A stretch of DNA of 25,091 nt, from IMG/VR virus record IMGVR_UViG_3300004804_000536, positions 1 to 25,091 of that record; one strand, written 5' to 3'. This stretch comes from a virus. Positions within the stretch are counted from its first letter, which is position 1; the number at the start of each line of letters is the position of its first letter. A model generated the notes under the pieces. That model had not been told where the DNA came from, made no database searches, and saw nothing but the letters and a program-made list of their open reading frames with translations. Both the position numbers and the translations under genes were made by a program. Below, piece by piece: positions 7,879 to 13,840 of this stretch.

Positions 7879-8651
7879 CAAAAATCATAGCATTCTCAGG
7901 TAAGAAAACAAGTGGTAAAAACACCAGTGCCAACTTCATGTACTCACTATTTCTGCTTCACTCTGGACTCTTTAAAGAAGTAGATATTGCAGATAATGGA
8001 TTTATTAGAGTTTTGAAGCAAAATGATCAGGAGGTTATTTTTGATCCACAACAGTATTATCTGGGTATTGGTGAAATTGATCTTGAAATAGCAGAAACAA
8101 TATTCAAATTAACTCCAACTTTAACTATTTATAGTCTAGCAGACGCTTTGAAAAATGATGTCTGTATGAATATCTTGGGATTAACATATGAACAATGTTA
8201 TGATGAACAAGGTAAGAACCAAGAAACACATCTTAAATGGTCAGATATGCCGGGGATTGTAAAGTCTAAAAGAGGGCATATGACCGGCAGAGAGGTTATG
8301 GAATATATAGGCACAGATGTATTTCGTGGTATAAGGAACAATGTTTGGAGTGACTGTACTATTAGAAGAATCGAAAGAGAATCTCCACAATTTGCTATTA
8401 TAACAGATGTGAGATTTCCAGACGAAGTAGATTCAATTTTTAAGCATAATGAAGCTAATGAGGTGATTCGTCTAACTAGAAATCCAGTAGATTCAAAGTC
8501 AAAACCAGAGTGTGCATTAGATAAAGATAATTTTGACTGGAGTAATTTTAGTCACGTTATCGATAATGAAAACATGACAATTCAGGAACAAACAGACGCA
8601 TTACATCCTATTATTATGAATTTTATAGGTGCAACTAATGAACCCTCTTGA
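7875..8651 (+). CDS. Deoxynucleoside monophosphate kinase
   Basis: A 258-residue P-loop kinase of the phage dNMP kinase family (T4 gp1 type), which phosphorylates dNMPs to dNDPs for phage DNA synthesis. The P-loop is GKKTSGKNT, residues 9-17. Further family patches are GLTYEQCYDEQGKN, GREVMEYIGTDVFR and the strand FAIITDVRFPDEVDSI, which carries the Asp and Arg typical of this group. It overlaps the primase stop as ATGA. The 258-residue length is normal for the family. Good confidence in the family; substrate range cannot be read from sequence. Confidence 0.85.
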   Translation: MTKIIAFSGKKTSGKNTSANFMYSLFLLHSGLFKEVDIADNGFIRVLKQNDQEVIFDPQQYYLGIGEIDLEIAETIFKLTPTLTIYSLADALKNDVCMNILGLTYEQCYDEQGKNQETHLKWSDMPGIVKSKRGHMTGREVMEYIGTDVFRGIRNNVWSDCTIRRIERESPQFAIITDVRFPDEVDSIFKHNEANEVIRLTRNPVDSKSKPECALDKDNFDWSNFSHVIDNENMTIQEQTDALHPIIMNFIGATNEPS

Positions 8652-8775
8652 GAATTTTATTGCCATATCACTCTACCTATGGGTTATGTTTCCTGTAGCG
8701 GGCTGGTCAATATTTTTATCTGTAATAGTTGCTATTTGTTATTTTTTCTACTACTTAGGTAAACATCATAAATGA
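8638..8775 (+). CDS. Small membrane protein, 45 aa
   Basis: ATG 8638 to TGA 8773-8775. It starts 14 bases inside the kinase gene and its stop overlaps the next start as ATGA, which supports it as a real gene in a gap that is otherwise empty. The product (MNPLENFIAISLYLWVMFPV...) is almost wholly hydrophobic, with two possible short transmembrane helices (about residues 8-20 and 22-38) and a Lys/His tail. No recognised family; small phage membrane proteins of this kind include holins and superinfection-exclusion proteins, but nothing here singles one out. Confidence 0.6.
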   Translation: MNPLENFIAISLYLWVMFPVAGWSIFLSVIVAICYFFYYLGKHHK

Positions 8776-9815
8776 TAATTACATACTTTAGAAGTTCTTC
8801 CTATAACACCCATTCTAGCTGCGAACATCAGTACTTTATGGAGTATGTACTAGGGTGGCGAGGTAAAAGTGGGCTCAAAGCTGATAAAGGCACAATTGTT
8901 CATAAAGTTTTAGAGATATTAGCCTTTATAAAATATAACAAGCAAAATAAAGAACAGTATTTTACCGACGATATTGTTGGCACAATAGATATTAAGAAAT
9001 ATGATCTAGATAAAATTATTAATATTGTATATGATCATTATAGTTTAGGCAATCCTCATCATAAATGGACAGACAAAGATCGCCGCGACTGTAAAGACTG
9101 GACTTATAAGACTATAGATTTTAACAATGGAATGTTTGATCCTAGAAATAGAGAAATAGTTTGTCCAGAACAAAAATTTGATTTTGAGATCAAAAAACCC
9201 TGGGCTAAATATACTTTTGATACTCCCGAAGGTAAAATAACTGGACACTTAGCTCTCAAAGGGACCGTTGATCTTATAACTAAAGTTGATGATGGTTTTT
9301 ATGAGATTATAGATTGGAAAACGGGACGTAGAAAAAACTGGACAACTGGAGAGGAAAAAACCCAGGAAGTTCTTCAAAATGATCCACAGTTAAAAATCTA
9401 CCACTATGCGGTGCAACACTTGTATCCAAATGTTGAGAATATTATGGTTACTATTAACTATATTAATGATGGTGGTCCTTTTAGTATTTGTTTTGATAAA
9501 AATGATTTATTAAAAACAGAATCTATGATAAGAGATAAATTTGAAAAGATTAAACATACAACAGTTCCCCGACTAAATAAATCTTGGATGTGTAATCGGT
9601 TGTGCCATTTTGGAAAAAACACATTTGACACGGAGGGAATCGATGGTATAATTGAGTACCGCAAGGGACAAACAACACCGCTACACCAACCAATGACCAT
9701 GTGTGAACAAATTAAGCATGATGTTGAGGTCAAAGGTATAGATGAAGTTGTTAAAGAATATACAAAGCCAAACTTTAGTGTGGGACATTATAAAGCCCCA
9801 GGAAGCATAGAATGA
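8772..9815 (+). CDS. PD-(D/E)XK nuclease, RecB/Cas4-like
   Basis: A 347-residue nuclease of the PDDEXK_1 (RecB/Cas4) family. Motif I is near H44 (GTIVHKVLE); motif II is LKGTVDLI with D167; motif III is YEIIDWKTGRR with D181 and K183; motif IV is QLKIYHYAV with Q206 and Y210. Cysteines near residue 17 and in the C-terminal third (MCNRLCHFG) might bind an iron-sulfur cluster as in Cas4 or AddB, though the full four-Cys set is not obvious. The protein probably resects DNA ends for recombination or degrades DNA. Start ATG 8772 overlaps the small membrane gene; it is followed by an ATGA overlap. Confidence 0.85.
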   Translation: MIITYFRSSSYNTHSSCEHQYFMEYVLGWRGKSGLKADKGTIVHKVLEILAFIKYNKQNKEQYFTDDIVGTIDIKKYDLDKIINIVYDHYSLGNPHHKWTDKDRRDCKDWTYKTIDFNNGMFDPRNREIVCPEQKFDFEIKKPWAKYTFDTPEGKITGHLALKGTVDLITKVDDGFYEIIDWKTGRRKNWTTGEEKTQEVLQNDPQLKIYHYAVQHLYPNVENIMVTINYINDGGPFSICFDKNDLLKTESMIRDKFEKIKHTTVPRLNKSWMCNRLCHFGKNTFDTEGIDGIIEYRKGQTTPLHQPMTMCEQIKHDVEVKGIDEVVKEYTKPNFSVGHYKAPGSIE

Positions 9816-9997
9816 CGAAAAAGGAATTAAAAAGAAAACTCAATGCTATAATAGATCAGTTAGATTCTGTTTCGACTGATCTAGCACAAACTTGTCATTA
9901 TGATAAGTCTGCTAATGAAGAACGAATTAGAGACTGGTTCAATGGAATTTATGCGGCTACCACCGGATTAGTTAGAATAGTTAAGGATGAAATATGA
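9812..9997 (+). CDS. Hypothetical protein, 61 aa
   Basis: A short helical protein (MTKKELKRKLNAIIDQLDSVSTDLA...) with alternating Leu/Ile typical of a coiled coil. It overlaps both neighbours by 4 bases, which argues that it is expressed. No family or motif recognised. Confidence 0.6.
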   Translation: MTKKELKRKLNAIIDQLDSVSTDLAQTCHYDKSANEERIRDWFNGIYAATTGLVRIVKDEI

Positions 9998-10398
9998 GCA
10001 AGCCGTGGATTCATGCTAAAAATAGTGCCCGAAAATTTGGAGGGGTTCCCGAAGATTATATGGCTATTCATAATCTAATGGATAGTAGCAAAGGAGCTAT
10101 TGCAGATAATAGACATAGAACATTGACTCATAATAGCTGGTTTATTAGTGCCGATGGACCACTTGAAAAGATTTTTGGTGCGATTATAAAGAACTCTGAT
10201 AATAAAGAAGTTTCTGTTAGAGATATCGGAGAACAGCATATCCTTGAAGATTTCGGTATGAAATTTATTCCCACGGCCCAAGACTATCTTCAAGAGATGG
10301 AGATCAAGAACTGGATGAATAATGGTAAGGAGGGTGTTCCTTCTTCTTTTACAAAGATTGAGAAAACTAAAATTCGTAAGGTTATTAACTTAGACTAA
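9994..10398 (+). CDS. DUF6915-like protein
   Basis: A 134-residue protein that fits the DUF6915 pattern: HAKNSARKFGGVPEDYMAIH, then MDSSKGAIADNRHRTLTH, then GEQHILEDFGMKFIPTAQDYL and a closing WM. The repeated His residues (H7, H26, H38, H42 and the later H73) sit at positions I remember as conserved in this family, which occurs in phages and bacteria with no established function; a metal-bound HD-like helical fold is possible. It is preceded by an ATGA overlap. The family call is from memory of the pattern, not from a search. Confidence 0.65.
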   Translation: MSKPWIHAKNSARKFGGVPEDYMAIHNLMDSSKGAIADNRHRTLTHNSWFISADGPLEKIFGAIIKNSDNKEVSVRDIGEQHILEDFGMKFIPTAQDYLQEMEIKNWMNNGKEGVPSSFTKIEKTKIRKVINLD

Positions 10399-10408
10399 AG
10401 GAAATACT

Positions 10409-10849
10409 ATGAAAACTGAAACAAAACTAAAGTTAGAAGAACTCCACCTTGCTATTAGTGAGGCAAAGAAAAAGATGTTGAAAGAGTCAAAAGCTATTTT
10501 CAATACTGTTGCAAAAGAACTTTTTGAAACACATGAGCAATTAGAAGAGTTTTCTTGGACGCAATATACTCCATATTGGAATGATGGAGAGACTTGTTAT
10601 TTTAATGTTAATGATGCCATGATTAACGGAGAAGAGGGGATAAGTGATTGGGAGGTTAAAGACGCCAGAAAAAATAAAGAAAGTCAAGAGAAAATTGCGG
10701 CTTTAGAAAATCTTGTAGAGATTACTTCGGATGTTCAAGAACTACTCGACTCTATAGGGGAAGAATGTCTTGAGGAAATGTTTGGAGATCATGCACAAAT
10801 TAGAGTAACAAAAGATTCTATTGTTGTTGATAGTTTTGATCATGACTGA
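10409..10849 (+). CDS. Hypothetical helical protein, 146 aa
   Basis: ATG 10409 has a good AAGGAA site 7 bases upstream. The N-terminal 50 residues form a Lys/Glu/Leu helix, the middle has aromatic residues (FSWTQYTPYWNDGETCYF), and the end is acidic (ECLEEMFGDHAQIRV...DSFDHD). No family recognised. It could bind a partner protein rather than DNA, given the net negative charge. The following 41 bases are non-coding and carry the binding site of the next gene. Confidence 0.65.
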   Translation: MKTETKLKLEELHLAISEAKKKMLKESKAIFNTVAKELFETHEQLEEFSWTQYTPYWNDGETCYFNVNDAMINGEEGISDWEVKDARKNKESQEKIAALENLVEITSDVQELLDSIGEECLEEMFGDHAQIRVTKDSIVVDSFDHD

Positions 10850-10890
10850 AAAGATTTTCATATGTTACTAGGATATAAAAAGGAGAAAAA

Positions 10891-11274
10891 ATGACTAAGA
10901 GAGATTTTCAAGCAAGAGAATACGCAGAAGAACTGAGACAAAATCTTTGGCCCGAGCCTCCGCAGGAGAATCTATTTGAAGACACCAGCATTTCTGCTTT
11001 GTATCTTGAGAAGTTAGCTATTGCGATGTTTAATCAGAACATAAAGGGAGCTTCTTATGTTGAGGATATTGCTTATCAGCTAGACTCTTTAGGGGCGGAT
11101 TACGCCAGGGTGTTAAACCAGCTTCCAGAAGGCATGAAACATTGCACCATCGTATTTAAAGAATGTCCGCAGGGACATGGGAGCTTGACTGCCACCAACT
11201 GGGTACAACATGATTGCAATTGGTGCGAGATTGAGAGGCTTCGTGCCCGCGTGGCAGAACTGGAGGCAAAATGA
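10891..11274 (+). CDS. Cys/His-rich protein with C-terminal coiled coil, 127 aa
   Basis: ATG 10891 is preceded by AAGGAG (strong site). Residues about 91-115 (CPQGHG...HDCNWCE) hold a likely zinc site with C, H, H, C and C ligands, followed directly by a short helix LRARVAELEAK. The last 140 bases are clearly richer in G+C and use codons such as CGC, GTG and GCC that are rare nearby, while the first part is as AT-rich as the neighbours. That suggests a recently acquired or exchanged 3' segment. Function unknown; the CPxGH...CxWCE pattern is one I have seen in phage proteins without a known role. Confidence 0.7.
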   Translation: MTKRDFQAREYAEELRQNLWPEPPQENLFEDTSISALYLEKLAIAMFNQNIKGASYVEDIAYQLDSLGADYARVLNQLPEGMKHCTIVFKECPQGHGSLTATNWVQHDCNWCEIERLRARVAELEAK

Positions 11275-11483
11275 TAGGACAAGTCTTACAATTTATTGGA
11301 ATTTTAGCTATAGTGCTTGGGTTAGTAGCCTCAATCTTTGGAGCATTATGGAGAATGGATACTATAATTACACTTGAAGCAGACTTGGAGAGGCTTGAGG
11401 GACGGATGAAGGAATTGAGTAAAGATATAGTATTTATAGACTCAAGACTTATTAAGCTGGAGAACAGAAATAATGGCAATTAA
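11271..11483 (+). CDS. Single-span membrane protein with coiled coil, 70 aa
   Basis: Residues 4-27 (QVLQFIGILAIVLGLVASIFGAL) form one transmembrane helix. Residues 30-66 form an amphipathic coiled coil (LEADLERLEGRMKELSKDI). This topology is shared by XhlA-like and i-spanin-like phage lysis proteins, but also by many unrelated small proteins, and no lysis gene lies nearby. ATGA overlap with the previous gene. Function not assigned. Confidence 0.6.
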   Translation: MIGQVLQFIGILAIVLGLVASIFGALWRMDTIITLEADLERLEGRMKELSKDIVFIDSRLIKLENRNNGN

Positions 11484-11865
11484 AAAAGGTTGTATTGCTA
11501 GATGTAAAGCAGGGATGCTAGGGTTAGTAACTAGCGACTCTCCCCAAATGACTCGTTATGGCAAAATGGCATGGATAGGAATTCAGCTATCACCAGACAA
11601 AGCTGGTGGAGAATGGTGTTCTCAAGATCCAGAATTTGTCTATAATTCCATTGACTATCTTTTAGAAGACTTTAAGCTTTACGAAAAAGAAGATTGGGAT
11701 AATGAAGACTTTTTGTATAAAGCTTGTGTAGAAAAAGGACTCATTGATGAAGCTATAGAAGAATCTCTATGTAAAGCTGGAGCGGACATGGTTTATGGTA
11801 CTAGTGAATTGATTAGATTCTTAGTAAATAACACTGGGCCTTTTTATAAAGGGGAAACAAAATGA
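11473..11865 (+). CDS. Hypothetical protein, 130 aa
   Basis: Two halves are visible. Residues 1-70 look like a small beta barrel of the SH3 kind (MAIKKGCIARCKAGMLGLVTS, then GKMAWIGIQLSPDKAGGEWCS), a composition common in phage hypothetical proteins. Residues 70-130 are acidic and helical. It overlaps the upstream gene by 11 bases and the next by 4. No enzymatic motif seen. Confidence 0.65.
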   Translation: MAIKKGCIARCKAGMLGLVTSDSPQMTRYGKMAWIGIQLSPDKAGGEWCSQDPEFVYNSIDYLLEDFKLYEKEDWDNEDFLYKACVEKGLIDEAIEESLCKAGADMVYGTSELIRFLVNNTGPFYKGETK

Positions 11866-12047
11866 TTCCAGAAGAGTGGGTAAAATCTCATAAGACAGAA
11901 TTTCTGTTATTTGGCATTCCTTCTGAGGAATTGAGTAGAGACGAGCTATTAGCCGCTATTGGATGGCTAAATAGTCAGCTTGAATTTGAAAGACAAAATC
12001 ATTCGTCGTGTATGGAAATATCGGCACTGGCAAGGAAAGGAAAATGA
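11862..12047 (+). CDS. Hypothetical protein, 61 aa
   Basis: A small acidic protein (MIPEEWVKSHKTEFLLFGIP...) with overlaps of 4 bases on both sides when the next gene is started at 12044. The sequence SEELSRDELLAAIGWLNSQL suggests one or two helices. No recognised family. Confidence 0.55.
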   Translation: MIPEEWVKSHKTEFLLFGIPSEELSRDELLAAIGWLNSQLEFERQNHSSCMEISALARKGK

Positions 12048-12259
12048 TGTACAGAGAGATATATAATATCAAGCGTATGGTCGAACTGACTGTTCAAATT
12101 CATCAGCTTATCAAAGAGGGTAGGGATGAATCGGATGAAGCGGAAAAGATTCGTCACGAAATGCATCAATACGATGATTGTGCAAAAATTTCAAAGGAAG
12201 ACTCTAAGTGGTTAGGAGATCTTTCAGCTAGTCTGTACAAATTGTGGGAAAGTAAATGA
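12044..12259 (+). CDS. Hypothetical protein, 71 aa
   Basis: The in-frame ATG at 12008 lies within the upstream gene; ATG 12044 is preferred because it overlaps the previous stop as ATGA and has AAGGAAAGG directly upstream. The product is helical and acidic (ELTVQIHQLIKEGRDESDEAE) and contains no cysteine cluster. Function unknown. Confidence 0.55.
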   Translation: MMYREIYNIKRMVELTVQIHQLIKEGRDESDEAEKIRHEMHQYDDCAKISKEDSKWLGDLSASLYKLWESK

Positions 12260-12531
12260 AGGGTCTAATAATAGCGATTGTATTATTTTACATAACTCAT
12301 AATCCAAGTAAATTACTAGACAACCCCGATCAACAAGCCGGAATACTTGTGACACAAAGATTTAATTTAAAGGATAATGACTGTATTGTTGTGACTTTTA
12401 ATTGGAAAGAAAAGGGTAAATGGTTAAGCCGGGATCTTGAGATATGGATATGTGATAATCGTCTTTATGGTCCCTATGGCATAGTTAATAGTCATGTATT
12501 ATATGATTGTGTTTGGAGACATAAGAAATGA
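12256..12531 (+). CDS. Hypothetical protein with N-terminal hydrophobic segment, 91 aa
   Basis: The first 14 residues (MKGLIIAIVLFYIT) form a short signal-like or membrane-anchor stretch, followed by a globular domain of alternating strands (GILVTQRFNL, CIVVTFNWK, LEIWICDNRLYGPYG). It may sit at the membrane or be exported. ATGA overlaps on both sides. No family recognised. Confidence 0.55.
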   Translation: MKGLIIAIVLFYITHNPSKLLDNPDQQAGILVTQRFNLKDNDCIVVTFNWKEKGKWLSRDLEIWICDNRLYGPYGIVNSHVLYDCVWRHKK

Positions 12532-12767
12532 ACGACCTATTAGAAAAGCTTAAAAAACTAGCATATAGACAACATTATAGCTGTGAAGATAATTGGTATT
12601 CTTGTCCATTATCAGAAGATGGATGCTCTAATGACCTCGCGGGGAGTGAATGTAATTGTTGGGCAAGATATAATAAAGAAATGGAAGATTTGTTTAAAAA
12701 ATTAGAAGAAATTATTAATAAAGGACCATCTAATGGGATATCCAATGACCTATCCGAGAGTAATTAA
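12528..12767 (+). CDS. Cys-rich hypothetical protein, 79 aa
   Basis: Five cysteines lie in residues 19-44 (CEDNWYSCPLSEDGCSNDLA, then ECNC), enough to bind one zinc or an iron-sulfur centre. Helical ends flank them. It overlaps the preceding gene by 4 bases and the following gene by 35. Function unknown. Confidence 0.6.
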   Translation: MNDLLEKLKKLAYRQHYSCEDNWYSCPLSEDGCSNDLAGSECNCWARYNKEMEDLFKKLEEIINKGPSNGISNDLSESN

Positions 12768-12981
12768 CCGCAATCATTTAATTGGTGGATATAGCGTTGA
12801 ACCCAACACCTATCCTGCACAAAGATTAATAGCTGGTGATTTGCGACGATTTGAGCAAGACGCTAGAGATAATATATACGGTCAACAGATCGCTGATGCC
12901 GCAGGAGTACCTCTTGAAGTAGCACAGCGGGTTTTAACAGCATTATTTACAGATTGTGGATATACACAGGAACAAGAATGA
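12733..12981 (+). CDS. Hypothetical protein, 82 aa, upstream of polymerase
   Basis: ATG 12733 has AAGGA at 12721-12725 with 7-base spacing, so the long overlap with the previous gene is credible. Residues about 48-80 (GQQIADAAGVPLEVAQRVLTALFTDCG) look like a small winged-helix or HTH unit, so DNA binding is possible. Its TGA overlaps the original polymerase start codon (ATGA at 12978-12981), showing that the polymerase once followed it directly. Confidence 0.6.
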   Translation: MGYPMTYPRVINRNHLIGGYSVEPNTYPAQRLIAGDLRRFEQDARDNIYGQQIADAAGVPLEVAQRVLTALFTDCGYTQEQE

Positions 12982-13016
12982 AAAACTATATTCCTCTTCA
13001 CGCACATAGTCATTAA
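12978..13016 (+). pseudogene. dnaE: Orphaned first 12 codons of DNA polymerase III alpha
   Basis: ATG 12978 opens MKNYIPLHAHSH and meets TAA at 13014-13016. This is the first strand and metal-binding motif I (HxHS) of a PHP domain, the N-terminus of bacterial Pol III alpha. The expected continuation, DSLLDGLSRPEQIAARC, starts at 13832 on the far side of the HNH insert. Joining CAT (13011-13013) to GAC (13832) restores a perfect PHP start, HAHSHDSLLDGLS, in phase 0. The piece keeps its ATGA coupling with the preceding gene, so it may still be translated as a 12-residue peptide. I consider it a remnant left by the insertion. Confidence 0.75.
12987..13010 (+). repeat. Original copy of PHP motif I coding sequence (paired with 13794-13817)
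   Basis: These eight codons (Y-I-P-L-H-A-H-S) match the eight codons at 13794-13817 (Y-V-P-L-H-V-H-S) in phase and order. The proteins agree at 6 of 8 positions, the other two being conservative, but only 16 of 24 bases are identical, with most third positions changed. The copies are thus homologous but well diverged, as if the second came with the invading cassette from a relative's polymerase and was not duplicated here. Confidence 0.7.
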
Positions 13017-13060
13017 TCAGTAATTTTGGTGTATAGTGTAAATGAAGGAGAAATACTATT

Positions 13061-13789
13061 ATGTCCAAAATCAAAGGTAGAAAAATAAGTAATGGTCGAT
13101 TTGTTAAATGCTATGATACTAAAATTACTAAAGAATATTTGCTTCAAGAATATAGTATCAATAAAACCGGACCATATGTGATTGCTAAAAAATGCGGAGT
13201 ATCACCCAGAACTATTTATAACTATCTAGACTACTATCAAATACCTAGAGAAAATAGAAAAAAAGAAATATCATCAGGAGATACATTCAAATTCTTAACA
13301 ACTATCAAGGTTTGTGGTAAAAGAAAAAATGGAGCCCATATTTGGTTATGTAGATGTCAGTGTGGTAAACTATCTAAGGTTGGTACATCTCAATTAAAGA
13401 ATGGTAGAATTGTTAGTTGTGGCTGTTATAAAAACAGACTTAAGAACCATAGATGGAAAGGATACTGTGGTGTTAGTGGTTCTAGAATAGCAGAGATTAA
13501 GCTTAGAGCTAAGAAAAAAGGATGGGAGTTTGATCTAACTGCACAGTTTCTATGGGAACTATTTGAGCAACAAAATAGAAAATGCGCCATTACTGACATA
13601 GATATTGATCTTGATACAAATGGATCAGTAGACAGAATAGATAGTTCCAAAGGATATACCAAAGACAATGTTTGGTGGACAGATACTAGTATCAATAAAA
13701 TGAAACTAGATTTTGAATTGCGTAAATTTGTTAAATTGTGTGAACAGGTAGTTAATAACAAGGAGAATATAAAGTATGGACGTGAATAA
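13061..13789 (+). CDS. HNH homing endonuclease
   Basis: A 242-residue protein. Residues 20-60 contain a helix-turn-helix (GPYVIAKKCGVSPRTIYNYL) for DNA recognition. Residues 85-125 form the small Cys-containing domain common in phage HNH enzymes (WLCRCQCGKLSKVGTSQLKN, then SCGC). The nuclease domain follows at about 170-215: RKCAITDIDIDL, SVDRIDSSKGYTKDNVWW, TSINKMK, giving the D-R-I-D and N motifs of the fold. The usual first His may be replaced, as in relatives reading SxDRID. AAGGAG lies 9 bases before ATG 13061. Its last 14 bases overlap the new polymerase start at 13776, so translation of the two is probably coupled. Sitting between two parts of one gene, it is very likely a homing enzyme targeting the PHP-coding sequence. 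Confidence 0.85.
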   Translation: MSKIKGRKISNGRFVKCYDTKITKEYLLQEYSINKTGPYVIAKKCGVSPRTIYNYLDYYQIPRENRKKEISSGDTFKFLTTIKVCGKRKNGAHIWLCRCQCGKLSKVGTSQLKNGRIVSCGCYKNRLKNHRWKGYCGVSGSRIAEIKLRAKKKGWEFDLTAQFLWELFEQQNRKCAITDIDIDLDTNGSVDRIDSSKGYTKDNVWWTDTSINKMKLDFELRKFVKLCEQVVNNKENIKYGRE

Positions 13790-13820
13790 GGGATATGTGC
13801 CTTTACACGTCCATTCTTAA
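13776..13820 (+). CDS. dnaE: Replacement polymerase N-terminus ending in TAA (candidate bypass leader)
   Basis: ATG 13776 has AGGAG at 13761-13765, a better ribosome site than most genes in this window, and reads MDVNKGYVPLHVHS before TAA at 13818-13820. YVPLHVHS is again the PHP motif I. The body of the polymerase continues in a different frame from CAC at 13829. A start signal this good in front of a 14-codon reading frame that encodes exactly the missing domain start suggests that ribosomes begin polymerase synthesis here and recode past the stop. If no recoding occurs, the product is just a 14-residue peptide. Confidence 0.6.
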   Translation: MDVNKGYVPLHVHS

Positions 13821-13840
13821 GTGAATCCCACGACTCACTT
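13815..13840 (+). other. Candidate translational bypass site
   Basis: The order is Ser codon TCT (13815-13817), TAA stop, GTGAA, Ser codon TCC (13826-13828), then CAC GAC TCA CTT TTG in the polymerase frame. TCT and TCC can be read by the same tRNA-Ser (anticodon GGA). A hop of that peptidyl-tRNA from TCT to TCC would skip 11 bases (taagtgaatcc) and give HVHSHDSLLDGLS, the exact sequence expected of an intact PHP domain. AAGTGA (13819-13824) and TCACTT (13835-13840) are perfect inverted repeats that would form a 6-bp stem around the landing codon. The pieces are directly visible; the bypass itself is inference. Confidence 0.4.

Larger units (their letters stand above)
13014..13831 (+). mobile_element. 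Homing-endonuclease insert in the polymerase gene
   Basis: About 818 bases lie between the orphaned 5' codons and the rest of the polymerase. The borders are ambiguous by a few bases, because CA occurs at both ends (AGT-CAT on the left, CAC-GAC on the right). The insert holds 47 bases of leader with an AAGGAG site, the HNH endonuclease gene, and at its 3' end a new ribosome binding site plus a second copy of the polymerase N-terminus. Only about 90 bases are non-coding, too few for a group I or group II ribozyme core, so this is better seen as an invading endonuclease cassette than as an intron. The target is the highly conserved PHP motif I, typical of homing enzymes. Confidence 0.7.

Noticed and set aside
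13014-13831. A self-splicing intron in the polymerase gene
   Set aside because: Only about 90 bases of the insert are non-coding and I see no group I core (P3-P8, conserved GACUA-like segments) or group II ends (GUGYG...AY). The HNH ORF starts 47 bases from the left border. The clean CAT/GAC junction keeps it as a distant alternative.
13014-13831. A single 818-base bypass from CAT (13011) to CAC (13829)
   Set aside because: The His codons match and the product would be perfect, but the distance is far beyond known bypass gaps, and a better start exists at 13776.
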